Below, piece after piece: positions 21,793 to 34,997 of a stretch of DNA of 64,000 bases. The translations under genes were made by a program, and so were the position numbers. This DNA is from Volvox africanus (lineage: Eukaryota > Chlorophyta > Chlorophyceae > Chlamydomonadales > Volvocaceae). The first letter of the stretch is position 1. Each line of letters starts with the position of its first letter. The DNA is taken from the NCBI GenBank assembly GCA_030268105.1, contig BSDZ01000005.1, positions 186,001 through 250,000 on the forward strand, read 5' to 3'. The notes under the pieces were generated by a model. It was not told the origin of the DNA and did no database searches. It worked only from the letters and a program-made list of their open reading frames with translations.

Positions 21793-24700
21793 ATGATGCT
21801 TAAGGATTCGTCAATTGCCCCTGACCGCGTCGGAACGACATTTGCCAGCCGCCACCGCTTCGGCGTCCATCGACCCAATTCTCATGTTTCACGCCAGGCA
21901 AGCAGCCAATGCACTTGGAAGTATCCCGTAGACCTATTTTACAGCAGCTATTGCACTAAAAGCTCTAACTGCACAATTTCGCTAATGTCCACCTTGCAGG
22001 CACGAATGCTCATCGTTCGGATGGGGCGTAACGACGGCGCATCTGGCAACAGGCGCAGGAGCAGCAGCAATCGGAATCGCCAGAAGCCGGAAATATCCGA
22101 TCCCATCAACGGCAATGACCTCTGGTACACGGATGCACCCGACTTAGGACCCAGCAGTAACAACAACGGATCCACGCAACAGCAGCAGCAGCAACAACAT
22201 CAACAACAGGGGGCATCCTCCTCCCAATTTATAGAGCACAGCGGCAACCTTAGCAAGCATGGTGGCGTACGGCCTAGTCGGCCGAGGAGGGGCCGTGGCC
22301 TTCAGGAAGAGGAGGAAGAGGAGGAGGACGCTCGCGGCTGGTGGGAGCGGCCCGAGGAGCGATCATTGCAGGTGGACACGGGGTGCGGGGCTGCTACAGG
22401 CGGGCGAGGGGAAAGGAGAGACAGGGGGCCCGGACCGGAGGGAATAGGCACGGTAACCGGCTAAGGGTTTTTATTCCCTAAACCGCCTACCGCTACCTAA
22501 GTGTGTTGATGTCGTACAAAGAAGGATCACAACGGAAGAACAGAGCAGAAATGGAAACCTGGGGTATTTGTCTGTACGTCTTTACGCCTGTACGTTTGTG
22601 TATGCCAAGTTGGCCCCAAGGATGTCACATCTTTTATCTGTCACAACTCATAAGGCCTCCTGGGCCCTCCAGGCAGTCGCCTCCCCCATCACCGAATGAA
22701 TACCCACTTGTACGGATGTGACAACCCCCCCTACCTCCACACCCCGCCGCCGCCGCCGCCTCGGCGGGGCCCTTCTCCTTCCACTACAGGCTTACGCCGC
22801 TCCCTCCCTGGAGGCATGGCAGGAGGAGCGTTTGCAGCGGGCGTACGCGTCGGGTCGACGTAAGGCCCAGGTGTGAGCGAGCTGGCGGGTTGGCGAGGGG
22901 AGCGGTGATGGTGGCTGGCGGGGAGAGGCGCTGGAGTTTGGGACTTGGGGTCAGCAGAGCGAAGCCACTTGGGGTCGCTTCTCTCAACGTCCCTCCCGGT
23001 TCGGGCACTCGCCGCCGGTGTAGGCGGCTGAGGACAAGGGGGGCGGGGTATTGGGGTCATCGGGGCCCCTGGGGACGGGAGATAGTGATTCAGAGGCACG
23101 ATCGGAGGTGTTTGTACGAGGACGTTACGATACGAGCGGGGGACCATCGGGGAGATGGAGGAGACGTGGGATGAAGGGCCGGCGAAGCACCACCCCCTGC
23201 CCAACCGCCACAACAACTCGCTCGTCTCCATATTCCCGCTCTCCTCCTCCCCTCAGATTCAGGACCTGGCTCGGGAGCTGGATGTGGACCGTTCAGTGGT
23301 GATCGGGTGGTTTAAAGAATTTTCCCTGAAGCCCCAGAGGTAATGAAGCAGGGGGGGCGCATCAGAGGGGAGATAAGAGGTGATTACACACCGGGTTCTC
23401 ACATGGGCTGTTGCCAGGAGGGGGGAGAAGTCGAATACCACGAACCCGGGTGCTGATACTGGAGGAACGAGAGCCTACCGTGAGGCTCGTCCAAAGTCAG
23501 GAAAGTGGAAACTAGGAGCTGTGATGTAAACCAGGTGGTCGCCGAGGCCGCGAATTATAAGGCAGTAAAAAGAAGAAGAGAAACCGTATTTATGTATACT
23601 ATCGGCCCTATTGCTGGCGGCGAAGTGAAAACCGTGACATCCGGGAGCATTCTTACTCCTCCCCATTCCGTCCCGGTGGTTGGGGACACCACCCCCGGCC
23701 CCGGCCCCGACACGAGCCCCCTCCTGGCCCCCCTGCTGACAAGGACAGTGAGAGGGAAGCCATCCTGGCGGCCTTCCGCGGGGAGCGCATGGAGGCGGCA
23801 CCTTCTCCCAGCTCGAACACAGACCTCGCGGATGGGGCATGGCGACGAGGGGCGGCGTCAGGAGCTGGAATGTCGGCTGCGTCAAGGCCGGACAGCAAGT
23901 CCTCTTCTTCCCCTTCAACCGCATCCCCCTCCTCGTCGTCCTCGGGGCCGGCGGCAGCACCCACTGGATTTGTGCCCTTTTACCGTGAGCGCGTGGAGCG
24001 GAGGGAGGGAAGAGTTGCTGGGTGGAGGGGGGGAGGGGGTGGTGGAAAAAGAGCCAGATCCTGTATTGGGGGGGGGATGGGCGCTTTCTGGAGGGTTTTT
24101 GTGGAGGGGGAGATGCGCTCTATCGGGTCAAAGAGGGGGAGGGGGTGGGGGCAAGGGGCGAGCAGCGAGCAGCTTCCTCTCCTCCGAGCACCTGGAACGA
24201 GACTGCAACACCTCTCCACATGTTGTGGCCAAAGTGTTTCTCTTTCCCTGCACGAGGATGTCTCCACTTGGGTCTAGGAGTGCGCGAAGTGGTGCCTTAC
24301 CGGTGCGCTCCATCACCGCCATCTGGTGGCGAATTGCAATTATCTTCACCGCTCTGAAACTCCTCCCCCCTCCCCACTCCCCGGACTGCATGTGCACATC
24401 TTTGCTGTTGCTTCGGTTCCGCCGCCGCCGCCATAGGTGAGTTTGCGTGGGTCCGCGCTTCGTTTGGTTGGTTCGCGCGCGCGGTCGTCGTGCTAGCCCG
24501 GGTCGGGTTGGTGGGTCGGTCGGGTCAAGGCGCGTTAGTTTGTTGCTATACAGGGGGGTTGGGAGGAGCACGCACATGACAGTGATCAGCGGTCAGGTCA
24601 GTTTTCCTTTTTTTCCGCGGTTTTCCTTCGCCGCCAGCAGCGAGGCCGATAGTATACTTTATGACGGTTTCGATTGAGTTTTCTTTACTTTGAATCGCGG

Positions 24701-26769
24701 CCTTGGTGGCAACCTAGTTTTTTTGGATCTCCGCGTCGGCAGCAGCCTTGGACGCGGACAACAGTCAGTCATCCTTGACGGTTAGTCCTGGCTTCGTCAG
24801 CGATCATTACCAGCGTTTCGATGTTCGTCTCCCTCCCCCCGGCTCCCTCCGCTGCACACCTCCCCCCTCCCCCCTCCCCCCGGTCCCCAGTCCGCAAGCA
24901 GCAGGGCCAGGACAAGCAGCGGCGTCTGCGGGGTGAGGTCCTCCGCACTTTGGAGGCCGTTTACGACCGGACCCCCTTCCCCTCGGCGGATGTCCTGAGG
25001 TGGGGATCTGCTGCTGCCGCTACTGCTACTTGTGCAGTGAGGACGGTGTGTATTTGGGGAGGAAGGTTACAAAACTGGTGGACTGAGGTAGAGGAGCGCG
25101 GGCAAGGATGTGAACTCCAGTCCCCACTTGGCCCAGTAATGAGGGTCCCTTCGTCAGGCAGTGCTTAGTGGAGGAAAGCAGGCTGGGTGCTGTGTTGGAT
25201 ATGTGATTTTTGTGTTTTGTTTTGTTGGTGAAACGATGTGAAGTAACATCGATAAAGCCCTTCTTGCGGTTGGAGGTTAGAGGTTAGAGGTTGCGCTCAT
25301 CACCTTCCCACCTTCATCATCACTCGGCTCCCGCCCTGCCCCCTGCCCCCCTGCGTCCCTCAGGGGGCTGTTTGAGCTGCACCGGGTACCACGGGAGGTG
25401 GCAACGGAGTGGTTCGCGGCACGGAGAGCGGAGGACGGCATTACGTCGTCCACACACAAGCGCCCCGGGAGACTCAGCCTGCGGGAAAAGGACCGGGACT
25501 TGCAGGTGGGGGGTGAGAGTGCGGTAGGTGGATGGAGGACTCTCCAATGGGGGTTGAACATGGATTTGGATTCGTAAAGAGTGGATGCGAGTGCTACATG
25601 CTGGGAGTCGGAAGACAGCGGGTTGGTGCTGGCGGCCTCTTTTGCCCTCACATACCCTCCTGTCCTAGTTGCTCGTATCCATCCCATCCCATCCCATCCC
25701 ATCCCAGGGCGCGTTCAGTGGTGGCGGCGACGAAGATGACGGAAGAGGCGACATCTCCTCCGTGGCCCCCTCATCAAGCAGCTTGTTGTCCGAGCTGGGC
25801 GCTGCCCAGCAGCCGCACGAGGAGCCCACGGTGGGTGGGGCGAGGTGGGGAGAGGGATAGGACATGGAAGAGGCGGCGGCTTTGTCGGGGGAGGGCTTCC
25901 CTGGGAGGATAGCGGATGGTACCAGTGAGACTGCTTGGGTGGTGGTGGCGGTCGGGGTCATGTGCTGGGATGTGGCATCTGGCCTCCGGGGCTCCTCCGC
26001 ATCCTCCCCATCCTCCCCGCACTCCATACTCACCTCAGCTTACCCCTACTGCCCTGTCTGTCCGTGCGCCGCCGCCCCAGGTCGTGCCGCTGAGCCGGCG
26101 TGAGATGGCGGCTCTGCGCTCCTCGTTGCCCAGCCCCACCAAACACAAGGGCCGCCAGATGGCGGACAAGTTGGGCATCAAGACAGGTTTGTACGACATC
26201 ACCCCTGACTGATCTGTTTTAATCAGTAGCCCCTGTCTGGGGGGAGGTTACTCTCCCCAGCCCGCCTGGGGTCAACATGGGAAGCCGCAGAGGCGGGCTG
26301 CCGGTTTCGTGGCCCCTATCGCGCCATCAAGTGCTCCGGACGGCCGTTCACCGGTGTCTTCGGTGAACAAGACGGAATGCGCAAATGCACCTCGCCATTG
26401 CGTGGGACCGGCGGGGGAAGACTGTGAATATCAAAGCCTGCGAACCGCTGTGTTTGCGCGCCCCCTCCCCGTGTGTATTAGTGTCTGGTGGCGGCCCCGA
26501 CATGCCCCGCCCTGACCCAGACCGCACGAATCGCCCCATCGTCCCCATCGCTTACCCCGTTGCAGGCCCCGGTGCCGCCTCCACTCAGATCGGCAATGTG
26601 CAGTACATTGAGGAGGCGGTTGCCGCACCTGATACGGTTGACCGAGTACGTGCCTCCTGGCGGTTCCGGGCGTCCAGCACCCGTACGGCAGCAGCTGATG
26701 GAGGCGATGAGGAAACCGACGGCTCGGCGCCACCACCACCATCAGGGGGTGGCCGACGACTTCGGCTGA
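21793..26769 (+). CDS. Protein with two homeodomain-like segments (OCP3-like)
   Basis: Model: 21793-22371 (or split by a 105-nt GC-AG intron), 22790-22870, 23257-23339, 23749-23984, 24891-24999, 25364-25505, 25708-25830, 26081-26186, 26566-26645, 26692-26769, about 538 aa, in frame. The first helix-turn-helix segment runs LEAWQEERLQRAYASGRRK then LARELDVDRSVVIGWFKEF. The second runs RGEVLRTLEAVYDRTPFPS then LFELHRVPREVATEWFAARR. Both have the homeodomain layout, with the recognition-helix core Trp-Phe (xVxxWF). They are separated by a Ser-rich linker with GFVPFY. Plant OCP3-type proteins share this atypical homeodomain, so a nuclear or plastid regulatory role is possible but inferred. The N-terminus could be a presequence; exon 2 holds a poly-Gln tract and an acidic run. 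The last junction is a 46-nt intron or a frameshift; see findings. Confidence 0.7.
23435..23690 (+). repeat. Dispersed element copy A, sense, in intron 4 of the homeodomain-like gene
   Basis: Shares the core GTCCAAAGTCAGGAAAGTGG, then AAACTAGGAGCTGTGATGT, CGCCGAGGCCGCGAATT and TTGCTGGCGGCGAAGTGAAA with the copy at 30637-30958 (inverted) and, up to CGCCGAGGCCGCGAATT, with the one at 39105-39292. A G-run lies about 10 bases after the 5' splice site at 23340, and the conserved part starts about 95 bases after it. Confidence 0.75.
24548..24890 (-). repeat. Dispersed element copy D, inverted, in intron 5 of the homeodomain-like gene
   Basis: A diverged copy in reverse orientation. It shares GGGAGGAGCAC..CATGACAG at one end with the copy at 30637, then TTCGCCGCCAGCA and AGGCCGATAGTA. 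Its C-rich end runs into the acceptor at 24890, so it supplies the polypyrimidine tract of exon 6. Confidence 0.6.
25677..25707 (+). repeat. CATCC pentamer repeat at a 3' splice site
   Basis: CATCC repeats run directly into the CAG acceptor of exon 8 (exon starts at 25708) of the homeodomain-like gene. Confidence 0.7.
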
Positions 26770-29700
26770 GAGGTCGCGAGAGAGGGCCTCGCAGACGCGG
26801 CGCATCCGGGGGCGGCGCTGTCGAATACGAGGAGGGGTTGATGTGAGTACAGTAGCAGTAGGTGGTGGTGGTGGTGGTGGTGGTGAGCTAGCGAGTTTCA
26901 AAGGAGTCGCGGAAGGAGGTGGACAAGCACCTAAGGACAGGTGGCACTAGTGCGGCACTAGTGGTGTTGCCGGGTGGCAGCTCCTTTCTGCTTACTGGTG
27001 ACAAACACCACATGGTGGTGGTGGTAGCCCGGTTGTGAATGCGTAGGTGGGGTGGTGGTTGACTGCCGGAGTCGAGGCCTTTGCTGAGGCGGAGAGGCAT
27101 TGACTGGTGGCCCCTCTGCTGCCGGTTTCATTAGGTGCCGGTGATGAAGGGGGTGAGCCCGGGAAGGGGGGGAGAGAAGGTGCTCGATGGCTGACTGACA
27201 TCTCCCCTGGGCCTGGCGCCTTGGAGGGAGTTGTAAACACTGGACACTAACGTATACGACCAGGTGGGGGTCACCAGCTTCTGGACAACTTCTGGACCTC
27301 CTCTGCTTCCTTGCTCCTGGCCTCCCAAGTGCGGCCTTCTCCCTCACTCCCTACTTTCACATGCCTTCCTCACTGACAACAACTGCAATGCCCCTCCCGA
27401 GCTCGGTTTACAGCGGTGGTGGTGGTGGTGGTGATGGCAGCGGCAGGATGGCCCCAACCTGCACCGCACCTCACCGCACCTCACCCTGGCCATCCCCCGT
27501 TCTGCCCGAGCTCTCCGGTTGCCCTAAGTCACAGGGCCCGGCTGGGACGTTGTCGTCCAAGCAGGCCTCACTGCATCCCTGCGGATACGGCGTGCACCTC
27601 TCTACTGCATCGACGGAGCCTTCTGAGGCTGTGCGGTATAACGCAATGGAATGTGCAGTGAGGGATGCAAATAACCAATTTGCAGCGATCATATAGACGG
27701 ATAAGATAACAAGGTAATTACAGCCTTGAGCAATACCAGGGGTTGCTGAGCGCCAGCAGATTCCTGATAGCCCCGGGTAACGTTGTCACAATGGACGAGT
27801 GATATCCGTGGCTGTCCCGCCACATCTCGGCACACCGCTGACTTCGCGCGTGACGTCTTTGCGACTGTCATCCATCGCTCTAGCTCCTCAAGCCCTCCGG
27901 ACACAGCGACCAGAGCACACGTTGGGAGCGTTGGGAGCAGCACCATAAGGGTATGCAGTGGGCACTGAACGAGTCTGAACGAGTCCTTCGAGTCTGTTCT
28001 TGGTCTGCGCCGCTCCCGGGGTCAGGCGGGCAGCCCTCTAGGAAGCTCCAGGTGGCCGGGGGTCTCTATCACTGAGTCCACGGCGCTTGGTTGATACGAG
28101 GAAGAACAATCGTGAACTAACACCTTGACCGGTCCATATTAATGATACTACTTCCTTTCTAACAAACCAACTTAAAATAAGTATTTGATAACTAAGTAAC
28201 TCGATCTGCCCCGGGTGGAGCCGAGGGGGACGTTCTGCCTCTCGTCATCACTTATCATCATCAGCACCATCAGCTCCAGAACCGTCTGTTGTACAACCGA
28301 TGACTAATTTCAAGGTCAGTCCTTAAGAGCTTAAGCAAGGAGCAAGAGCTGCTTAGGAGGCGAACGCGGCTCCGCACCCAACCCCGGTCGGAGGCCACCT
28401 CACCACCAAATGTCTCACCGCCCTCATCAGGGGGCACCCTCGCGGATGGAAACGTAGTGAATCAGCGCGCCATCTTTCCATGTACGATACTTAGCTCTTT
28501 TTGCTCCGTACTTATAGATATAATATGCAGATAAGCCCACATCGGTAGCAGTTCCGGTATGCGTTAATGCATCACCTGTCCGGCCGGCCGCATGCACCCG
28601 ACTAGTACGGTACGGTACGGCAAAGGGGGTAGATAGGGTCTTAATCCAGGGGGCCCTCCCCACTTCAACTGGTACCTGACCAAAGTCACAGCACACCCAT
28701 TACGTCGCACTTTGTCGTCCCTCCTAACCCACACAAATAACTAATAATGCTTCACGCATCAGACCCGGGCACCTATGCCAACCGCTATCTGTCAACTACC
28801 AACCGCCTGCTTTCCAACCTGCAAATAAGGCCCGCCAAGCGGCTAATGCGGTGCTCATGGGGGTTGAGGCGGCAGCATGACGTCACCTCGCTCGCCTCAT
28901 TCGCTCTCCAGCCTCATGATGCAACCAAGGCGTACGGCGCAGCGGCACAGGTAGAACACATACACACATGCACAGTCCGCGACACCCGCCCTTGCCCACC
29001 CCACCACCGTGGGGGCGCCGCGGGATGTGGCGCTGCCGCCTTGCAGGGCTAGCGCGTGAGCCCTGCACCCGCTTACCAGCCACGAGTGTGCTGCACCAAC
29101 AGCACCAACATGATGGGTGTGAGGTGCGAACGCTTCCGCCGCCATCATGGACCTCACGATGTGTTTTTGTTGTCAGCAATGTTGATCACCACATAGCCAA
29201 TATCATGATTGCTGCCCCCTGTGAAGCTCGCGACACGACATCATCGAGTGCGATCACGTGGAGCGAGTCGACATGAAGCTCCGGAGGTGAAGCTCCGGAA
29301 CCGGTTATGCCGTACGATCAGTTGCATCAACCAAAATCCAAACACACCACAATGAAGATAGCGGAAGTGTTTTGTAAAGGTGACGTCCGCGAATGGACGA
29401 TATTTGCGGAATTATTCTTTCAGCCACCCGACAGCATGCGCTAATTCAGGCTGCGGCTTTTTCATGCAACAAATAATTTGCTTCATGCCAACGACTGCCG
29501 TACTGCAGCGCACATCAGTTTGTTGCAACGAGAACCGAAAACAGGCCGCGTGACATACGACCGGTTCGGACGGAAACAGACAGACATGTGGGCAGGAAGG
29601 ACAAATTCAGTCCAGTACCTCCACATAGGGCCCCACTGGTCGCCGCAAAACCACGGCCAAATGAATTTCAAAATTTGCAATGCGGTAGTTCCCCGCCCCA

Positions 29701-29806
29701 AGCTGCGGCCCCGTACGGCACTGCCCCACCTCTGCACCCAAACCCCGGGGCGCAATGTACCCGTGTGTGACGAGGTACGACAAGACACGGGTCGTACACA
29801 TGCGAT
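26770..29806. other. Long region without a confident gene
   Basis: The left part is probably 3' UTR of the homeodomain-like gene, with TGG/GGT triplet runs at about 26861-26883 and 27413-27435 and a TGTAA at about 27231. The remainder holds only short overlapping frames (for example 28427-28696 minus) with no recognisable domain. TACGG is repeated at 28606-28621. The right end is 3' flank of the minus-strand carrier gene. Confidence 0.35.
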
Positions 29807-32463
29807 CTATTTCGACTGTGGCTGCTTTCCATTCTGTTGTTGTTGCAGCTGCTTTTGCTGCTCGCCGGACATAACCAGCAACCAGGCCAGTACGGCGTCG
29901 TACGCCGCAAAGGTAATTGCAGCAGAGGGCGCTGCCTGCACGGGGGTTCAGGCAGGGCGGCCGCAGTGGATCGATACCCCCCGGGGCCAGGGGGAGGGGA
30001 GGAGGGACAGAGGGGGTAGGGCGAATCAGGTGCTGGCAAGGGGGGCAGAATGAGGTTGTCGGATGCGGCTGGACACTTGATTAGCGGTGGGCGCCGCGGT
30101 ACGACCCACAAGCCGTTGAGGACGTCGTGACGCGCTATCCCCACGAAAACCCGTCTGGTGGGTGGCACCCGGGCTGCTGCTGCAACAATCAACCTCCCCT
30201 GTCATGCTCTGTCCCACCTCCGCTACTTCCCCAAATCCGTACATCCAACCAAACCCATCACCTTCCGTTCCCCCAAACCGCCCCCACAAGCTGCAAAATT
30301 GCCGCATCATTCCGCAACCAGCAGACCTCGAGAGCTCCCTCTCCCGCGTCCCCCCGGCCCCCATGTCTCCCCCCTGGAGGGGAGAACTCGCACCTTGACA
30401 ATGGACGGCACGCTACCCTTCCACAACCCCATAAGGCCCTCCGTACGGTAGATGTACGCCAAGCTCTGACATAATGACCGCATCACGAAGCCTGCTTCCA
30501 CTCGGGCGCCGTACCTACTCAGGGAGGGCGAGAGATGATGAGGGTCCAGGTAAGGAGGGCCCAGACAACCCCCTCCCCCGCTGCCCCGGGTTGGGTGGAT
30601 GGGTTGGTGGGGTTCAGGCGCGTGCAGGTTCCCTTTACAGGTGGGTCGGGAGGAGCACTCGCATGACAGCGCCAGCGCCAGCGGTAAGGTCAGCTTCGTG
30701 TTGGCGCCAACAAGTCTTTCACTTCGCCGCCAGCAATAAGGCCGATAGTAAGCATAATTACGGCTTCTCTTCTTCTTTTTACTCCTTTATAATTCGCGGC
30801 CTCGGCGACTACTTAGTCAGTTAACATCACAGCTCCTAGTTTCCACTTTCCTGACTTTGGACGACGTCGGCCTCAGCATCCTCCACCTTCACGGTGGTTA
30901 CTCCTCGTTTCTTCAGTATCAGCATTCAGTATTCGTTTCACTCAACGCCCCCCCCCCTTGCCCCACCTGAGGGACCTTTGCAGCCCCGCCACCTGGTACC
31001 GCTTCTTGGCGACATCCAGAGGGTGGGTCGCCAGCTTGGCCAGCAGACCCGCCAACAGACCGCATGCGAAGGCTTGCAGCCGACTGGCCTGCAGTACAGA
31101 CAGGGAGGAGGACGAGGACGCCGAGGGGTCGGGGTACCTGGTGCTGACCTCGCAGGGTGCCGAGGAAGACTCATGCTGCCGGGGTTGGTGATGGCGGGAA
31201 ATCGGGTTGGCTCCCCGGGGGCCGGCAGCTGCAGCCTTGGCCGCATCCGCCATGTCTCGCTGGTGCCTGAGACGTGCTTCGTTGACCATCGCGTTTAATG
31301 CGTCGTACAGTCCGAATTGGAGTGCGGCGTACGGCATAATCTCCATCAGTGTCACGCCGAGGCCGCTGTACAGACCCATGGGTCCCCGCTGTGACACAAT
31401 TCCGCGCGCCGCGTCCCACATATTGCGGTACACCTGCGGTTGATGATTGGTTGGTGGTTATGCAGCAAGGTAGGTATTCGGTTTCCCAGTTGACATCCAT
31501 CCGTTCGTCGCGGCTTGCGATCTGTGGCATTGACAATACGCGGATGTCAATGTTGCAGCCGCCCGTTTCCCCCACCTGCGGCTCCCCCTGCGCCGCCAAT
31601 GTGGTCCTCAGCAGGTCGAAGGGGTACGACGCCACTGTGGCCGCTGCCCCCGCCAATGCCCCACTGGCCAGAGAGATCAGCGGAGCAGATCCTGGGTTGG
31701 CTGAGGTGGAGGTGGGGTGGGAAGACGGGGAGGTGGTGACAATCAAGCGCTCCCAGACATGCAGACAGACAGACAGTACGGCACGTCACGTCACGTCGCG
31801 ACGACACACAGTCGCCTTTAAGGACAGACAAGAGCGTGTTGGTTGGTGGGAGTACATTGACGAAAGTGACGATGTGCCATTTTCCAAGGTTGAGCCCCTC
31901 ACCCGTTAGGCCGTACGCTGCTGCCGCCTGTCGTACTTGCTGCAGCGCAACGAATTGCACTGCGGTGTACGGCACGGTTAGTAGCAGGCCCGGAACCGTG
32001 CCGCGCCACAGGCCCTGCGGGAGATATATGTAATAATTAGCAATTATTGGGTATGCAGTACCGGGCTAGGTTGCCTCATCCGCCTGATGGTTGCTGTGAC
32101 TGTGGCTTTCCACGCTCCCCATCTCACGCGAACCGATGCCAACCACCAATGTCAAATGGAAGACAGGATTTCACAGGCAAGGAAGCTACGTTAATCCCCA
32201 TAAGGCGCCCGTACCTGCAGACCCTCCTCGCGGACAATTGTGGTCATTGCCTGGCCGAAACCGGTGTATTTGGAGCGCTTCCCGGGATCAATGGGAGCTC
32301 CCATAATGGGTTCCAGCTGAACCTGAAATCGGATCTTGATAACATCCAGAGGACCGGTGATTACCCGGGCAACGCAGCCCGCGATGGCGCCCGCTGTGGC
32401 ATCGATTATCATCCGGCGCGTCCCTTTTTTCCCCTTTCCATCGTCACTTGATACGTGCACCAT
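29807..32463 (-). CDS. Mitochondrial carrier, thiamine pyrophosphate carrier type
   Basis: Six minus-strand exons: 32463-32215, 32014-31903, 31691-31576, 31433-30967, 30463-30394, 29935-29807. Phases agree and give 380 aa. The protein has the three-fold repeat of the SLC25 family, each with the PX(D/E)XX(K/R) signature: [24 protein letters not shown]. Each is followed by an aromatic or G-rich second half ([58 protein letters not shown]). The first-repeat sequence and overall order best match thiamine-diphosphate carriers (SLC25A19/TPC1 type), which move the cofactor across the inner membrane. Close relatives carry other nucleotides, so substrate is inferred. An Ala/Ser-rich loop interrupts the second and third repeats, and the C-terminus ends in a Gln-rich tail. 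Intron 4 contains a dispersed repeat. Confidence 0.88.
30637..30958 (-). repeat. Dispersed element copy B, in carrier intron 4
   Basis: The best preserved full copy. On the minus strand it reads from a G-run through GTTGAGTGAAACGAATACTG, AAGAAACGAGGAGTAACCAC and GTCGTCCAAAGTCAGGAAAG to GTGCTCCTCCCGACCC. It is almost identical to 39105-39292 over its first 190 bases. Relative to the carrier transcript it is in sense orientation. It begins within about 10 bases of the 5' splice site at 30966. Confidence 0.85.
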
Positions 32464-34997
32464 GTCCCAGGTCTTATGTAGCTTCGCTTTGATGCAACTG
32501 CGCTAGCTGATGGCGTTCGCCACTGGCTTCCGGAACAATCAATATCCAGGGCAGGCGGCGCAGACTAAAGCTAAAGGAAAAATTGTCAATCTTTACAACA
32601 TATTCTTTATTACATATGCTATATCATACTCTTGCGGATCCCGAGCAGCCCTGCGACGTCCGACGGCATGAAAGCGTTTCAGTGCGACGAATGCAATAAT
32701 GACCGTATTACAATCCTATTGTCTATTACAAACCTCTGACACAAGTAACATGTGCGGCACAATGGCTCCTTAAACTGTGTTTGCGTTGTACCAACGACTT
32801 TAACAACAAAGGCTACCTCTGAATCTCTCCCGCCCGCCCGCCCTTCCTTCATCCTTACTCCCTCCCTCCCCCCCGCCCTCCCTTCTTCCCTCCTCCCTCC
32901 CTCGGGAGCTCAGGAGCTCAGAAGCCTGACATGGTTGCCAGGTCCGGAGCTGATGTGCCAATGAGGTATGATGATATCATTCTTCAAGGTTATCTCGTAT
33001 TCCTGGGTTGGCAACTAGGCATTTTTACTGTGGGTATTCAGAAAACAGGACTTTGCTGATATTCACCCCACGTGCCCCTGCGGTTGCCAGAAGCCATGTT
33101 CCAATCCCCACATGTCTCTGACCGGGGCTTGCTCTCTGCCAGGTCGTGGAGGCCCACACAAATGAATCCAGCACCTAAGATTCTGCCCCCTGGGTAGCAG
33201 GCAGGTCCGGAGGGTATCACGACCATCTGCCGCACCTCGCATCTGGATGGGGGGTACCTGCCTGGCATCTAGCTTGCAGCGGTATCTACATACGTTTGGA
33301 CCCCCCTTCCAGCCGCATCTATATACGGAATCATGCTATTGAGATACCAGTATGGCCCCCGTTTAGTCAGGCGATATCTATAGCCAGATGGTTCAGAACT
33401 GCGTCTGAGGCAGGTCCGTTGATCACGGCCCCTCCTCATGTCTCCAGCCATAAAGGACAATCGCCTTTCCTCGAAGCAAAAGACGCGCAAGACGTCTTTG
33501 AAGGTGAAGGTGAAGGAGGTGAAGGTGATCCATATAGATTGCATCCTCATGTTCAGGATGCCTCTAAAGCTGGGAGGCGTAAGCCGGTCTGTACGCAGGG
33601 AGGCGCGCTGCTACTGATGCAATGGTTTGAGGACCCGGAGGGGCCGTGATGGCTTTTACGACCACAACTGGTTACACCTGATCGCCAAGCTGCAATAATG
33701 CCTGGAGAAGTGCCGGCGCTGTGTCCCTCTGGGGCCACAAGGATGTAAAAATCGTAACTGCTGTGGCAAAAAGCTTGTATACAGTCTGTCAGCTGGGGGG
33801 AGGATTACATGTCTGAAAAAGAGCTGGTCTGAAAAACAAGAACGGTAGCTGCCCCGACCAGGCCGCCAACCGAAACGGATGGTCTGTGTTATTAGTTACA
33901 CGTAGGCAGAGCAGGCTTATGATCGACCGTCGATAATGGAGGCCGTTACCTGCCCTGGCCTTCTCAATTGGGTCCTTATTACTGAGCAGGAACATAAGTA
34001 CATATCGACTCGAATCCTTAAATGATATTGATTCACTTCTGGTAATTTTCATGCGCTTAGGGTAAGCCGACACCCCAAGACACCAACGTGAGGCAGCGGA
34101 AGGGTGAGGGCAGTCCGCGAACAGGAAATTCTGAATGGAAGTGATATCAGCGGCCGAACGGACATTTCCATATATATTCAGTGTGCTTTGGACCTCTTGG
34201 GTTTACTCCATCAGGTGGCGTGCTCGCGTCGGCCAGCGTATCAACTACCGTAACAACTAACATTACCTGTCAGTCCAAGCATCCTGATTTCATTGTTGAT
34301 GAAGGTTAAGATATATGAAATTTCCAATCTGTTTGTTCGCCAAGTTGGTCGTTTGTTTGGATTTATGTTTAATGGGCTCTTGAGCGGCTGCAGTGTGCAT
34401 TTTTCCATTTACTTCACACGGATTCACCCGCAGCACATCTTCGCAATGACTTCGTATAATTACAATAATTAAATAAACTGGGAATTGGAGTCTCTGAATT
34501 GGTTTAGACCTTGAGTTGCGATTTGTGACTTTCTCCCAAGGACTTCGAACGGCGGGATCACCTATCTTTATCCACAATTTGGGTTCAATGGCGCTGATGC
34601 TCACATCGTGCGCCAGGGTTGGGGCATCAGGTGGGACAAGGTGTGCTAGTTTAGGCCGACTGCCTTGGACGTAAGGCGCCTAATTGTCCCTTTCCACATG
34701 CGTGTCTTGATTTGATGTGATAGTGGCTTCTTCTTATGTCTCCCGATAATGTGTCTGGTTGGAGTAGCGGCCGTGAGCTTGAACCCATCGACGCCAACCC
34801 AGCGTACTCCTTCCACATGAAGCGGGAAATACTGCCCTCAACTGAGTTCGGGTAATGGCCATTTGAAGCTTCTCGGGGGTAGAGAACCCCGGGCGGTCAC
34901 AACAAACAGCACTCAAGCCTCAATCCATATGCCAAACCACCTCCGCACACCTTTCTTTTGGCTTTTATCCCCGACCTATTTCCCTTCCCCCCCGTAG
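32464..34997. other. Long region without a confident gene
   Basis: The promoter of the carrier gene (minus) and the 5' end of the DEG9-type gene (plus) must lie here. The DEG9 frame opens at a strong pyrimidine tract ending in TAG at 34995-34997, so an upstream exon with the initiator ATG may be hidden in this stretch. I could not identify it. A C-rich tract lies at 32824-32902. Other frames (33296-33649 plus, 33269-33550 minus) overlap and look like chance. Confidence 0.35.

Noticed and set aside
23505..24440. 311-codon plus-strand frame
   Set aside because: Runs through a mobile repeat, exon 5 in the wrong frame and intron 5. The homeodomain-like gene uses another frame here.
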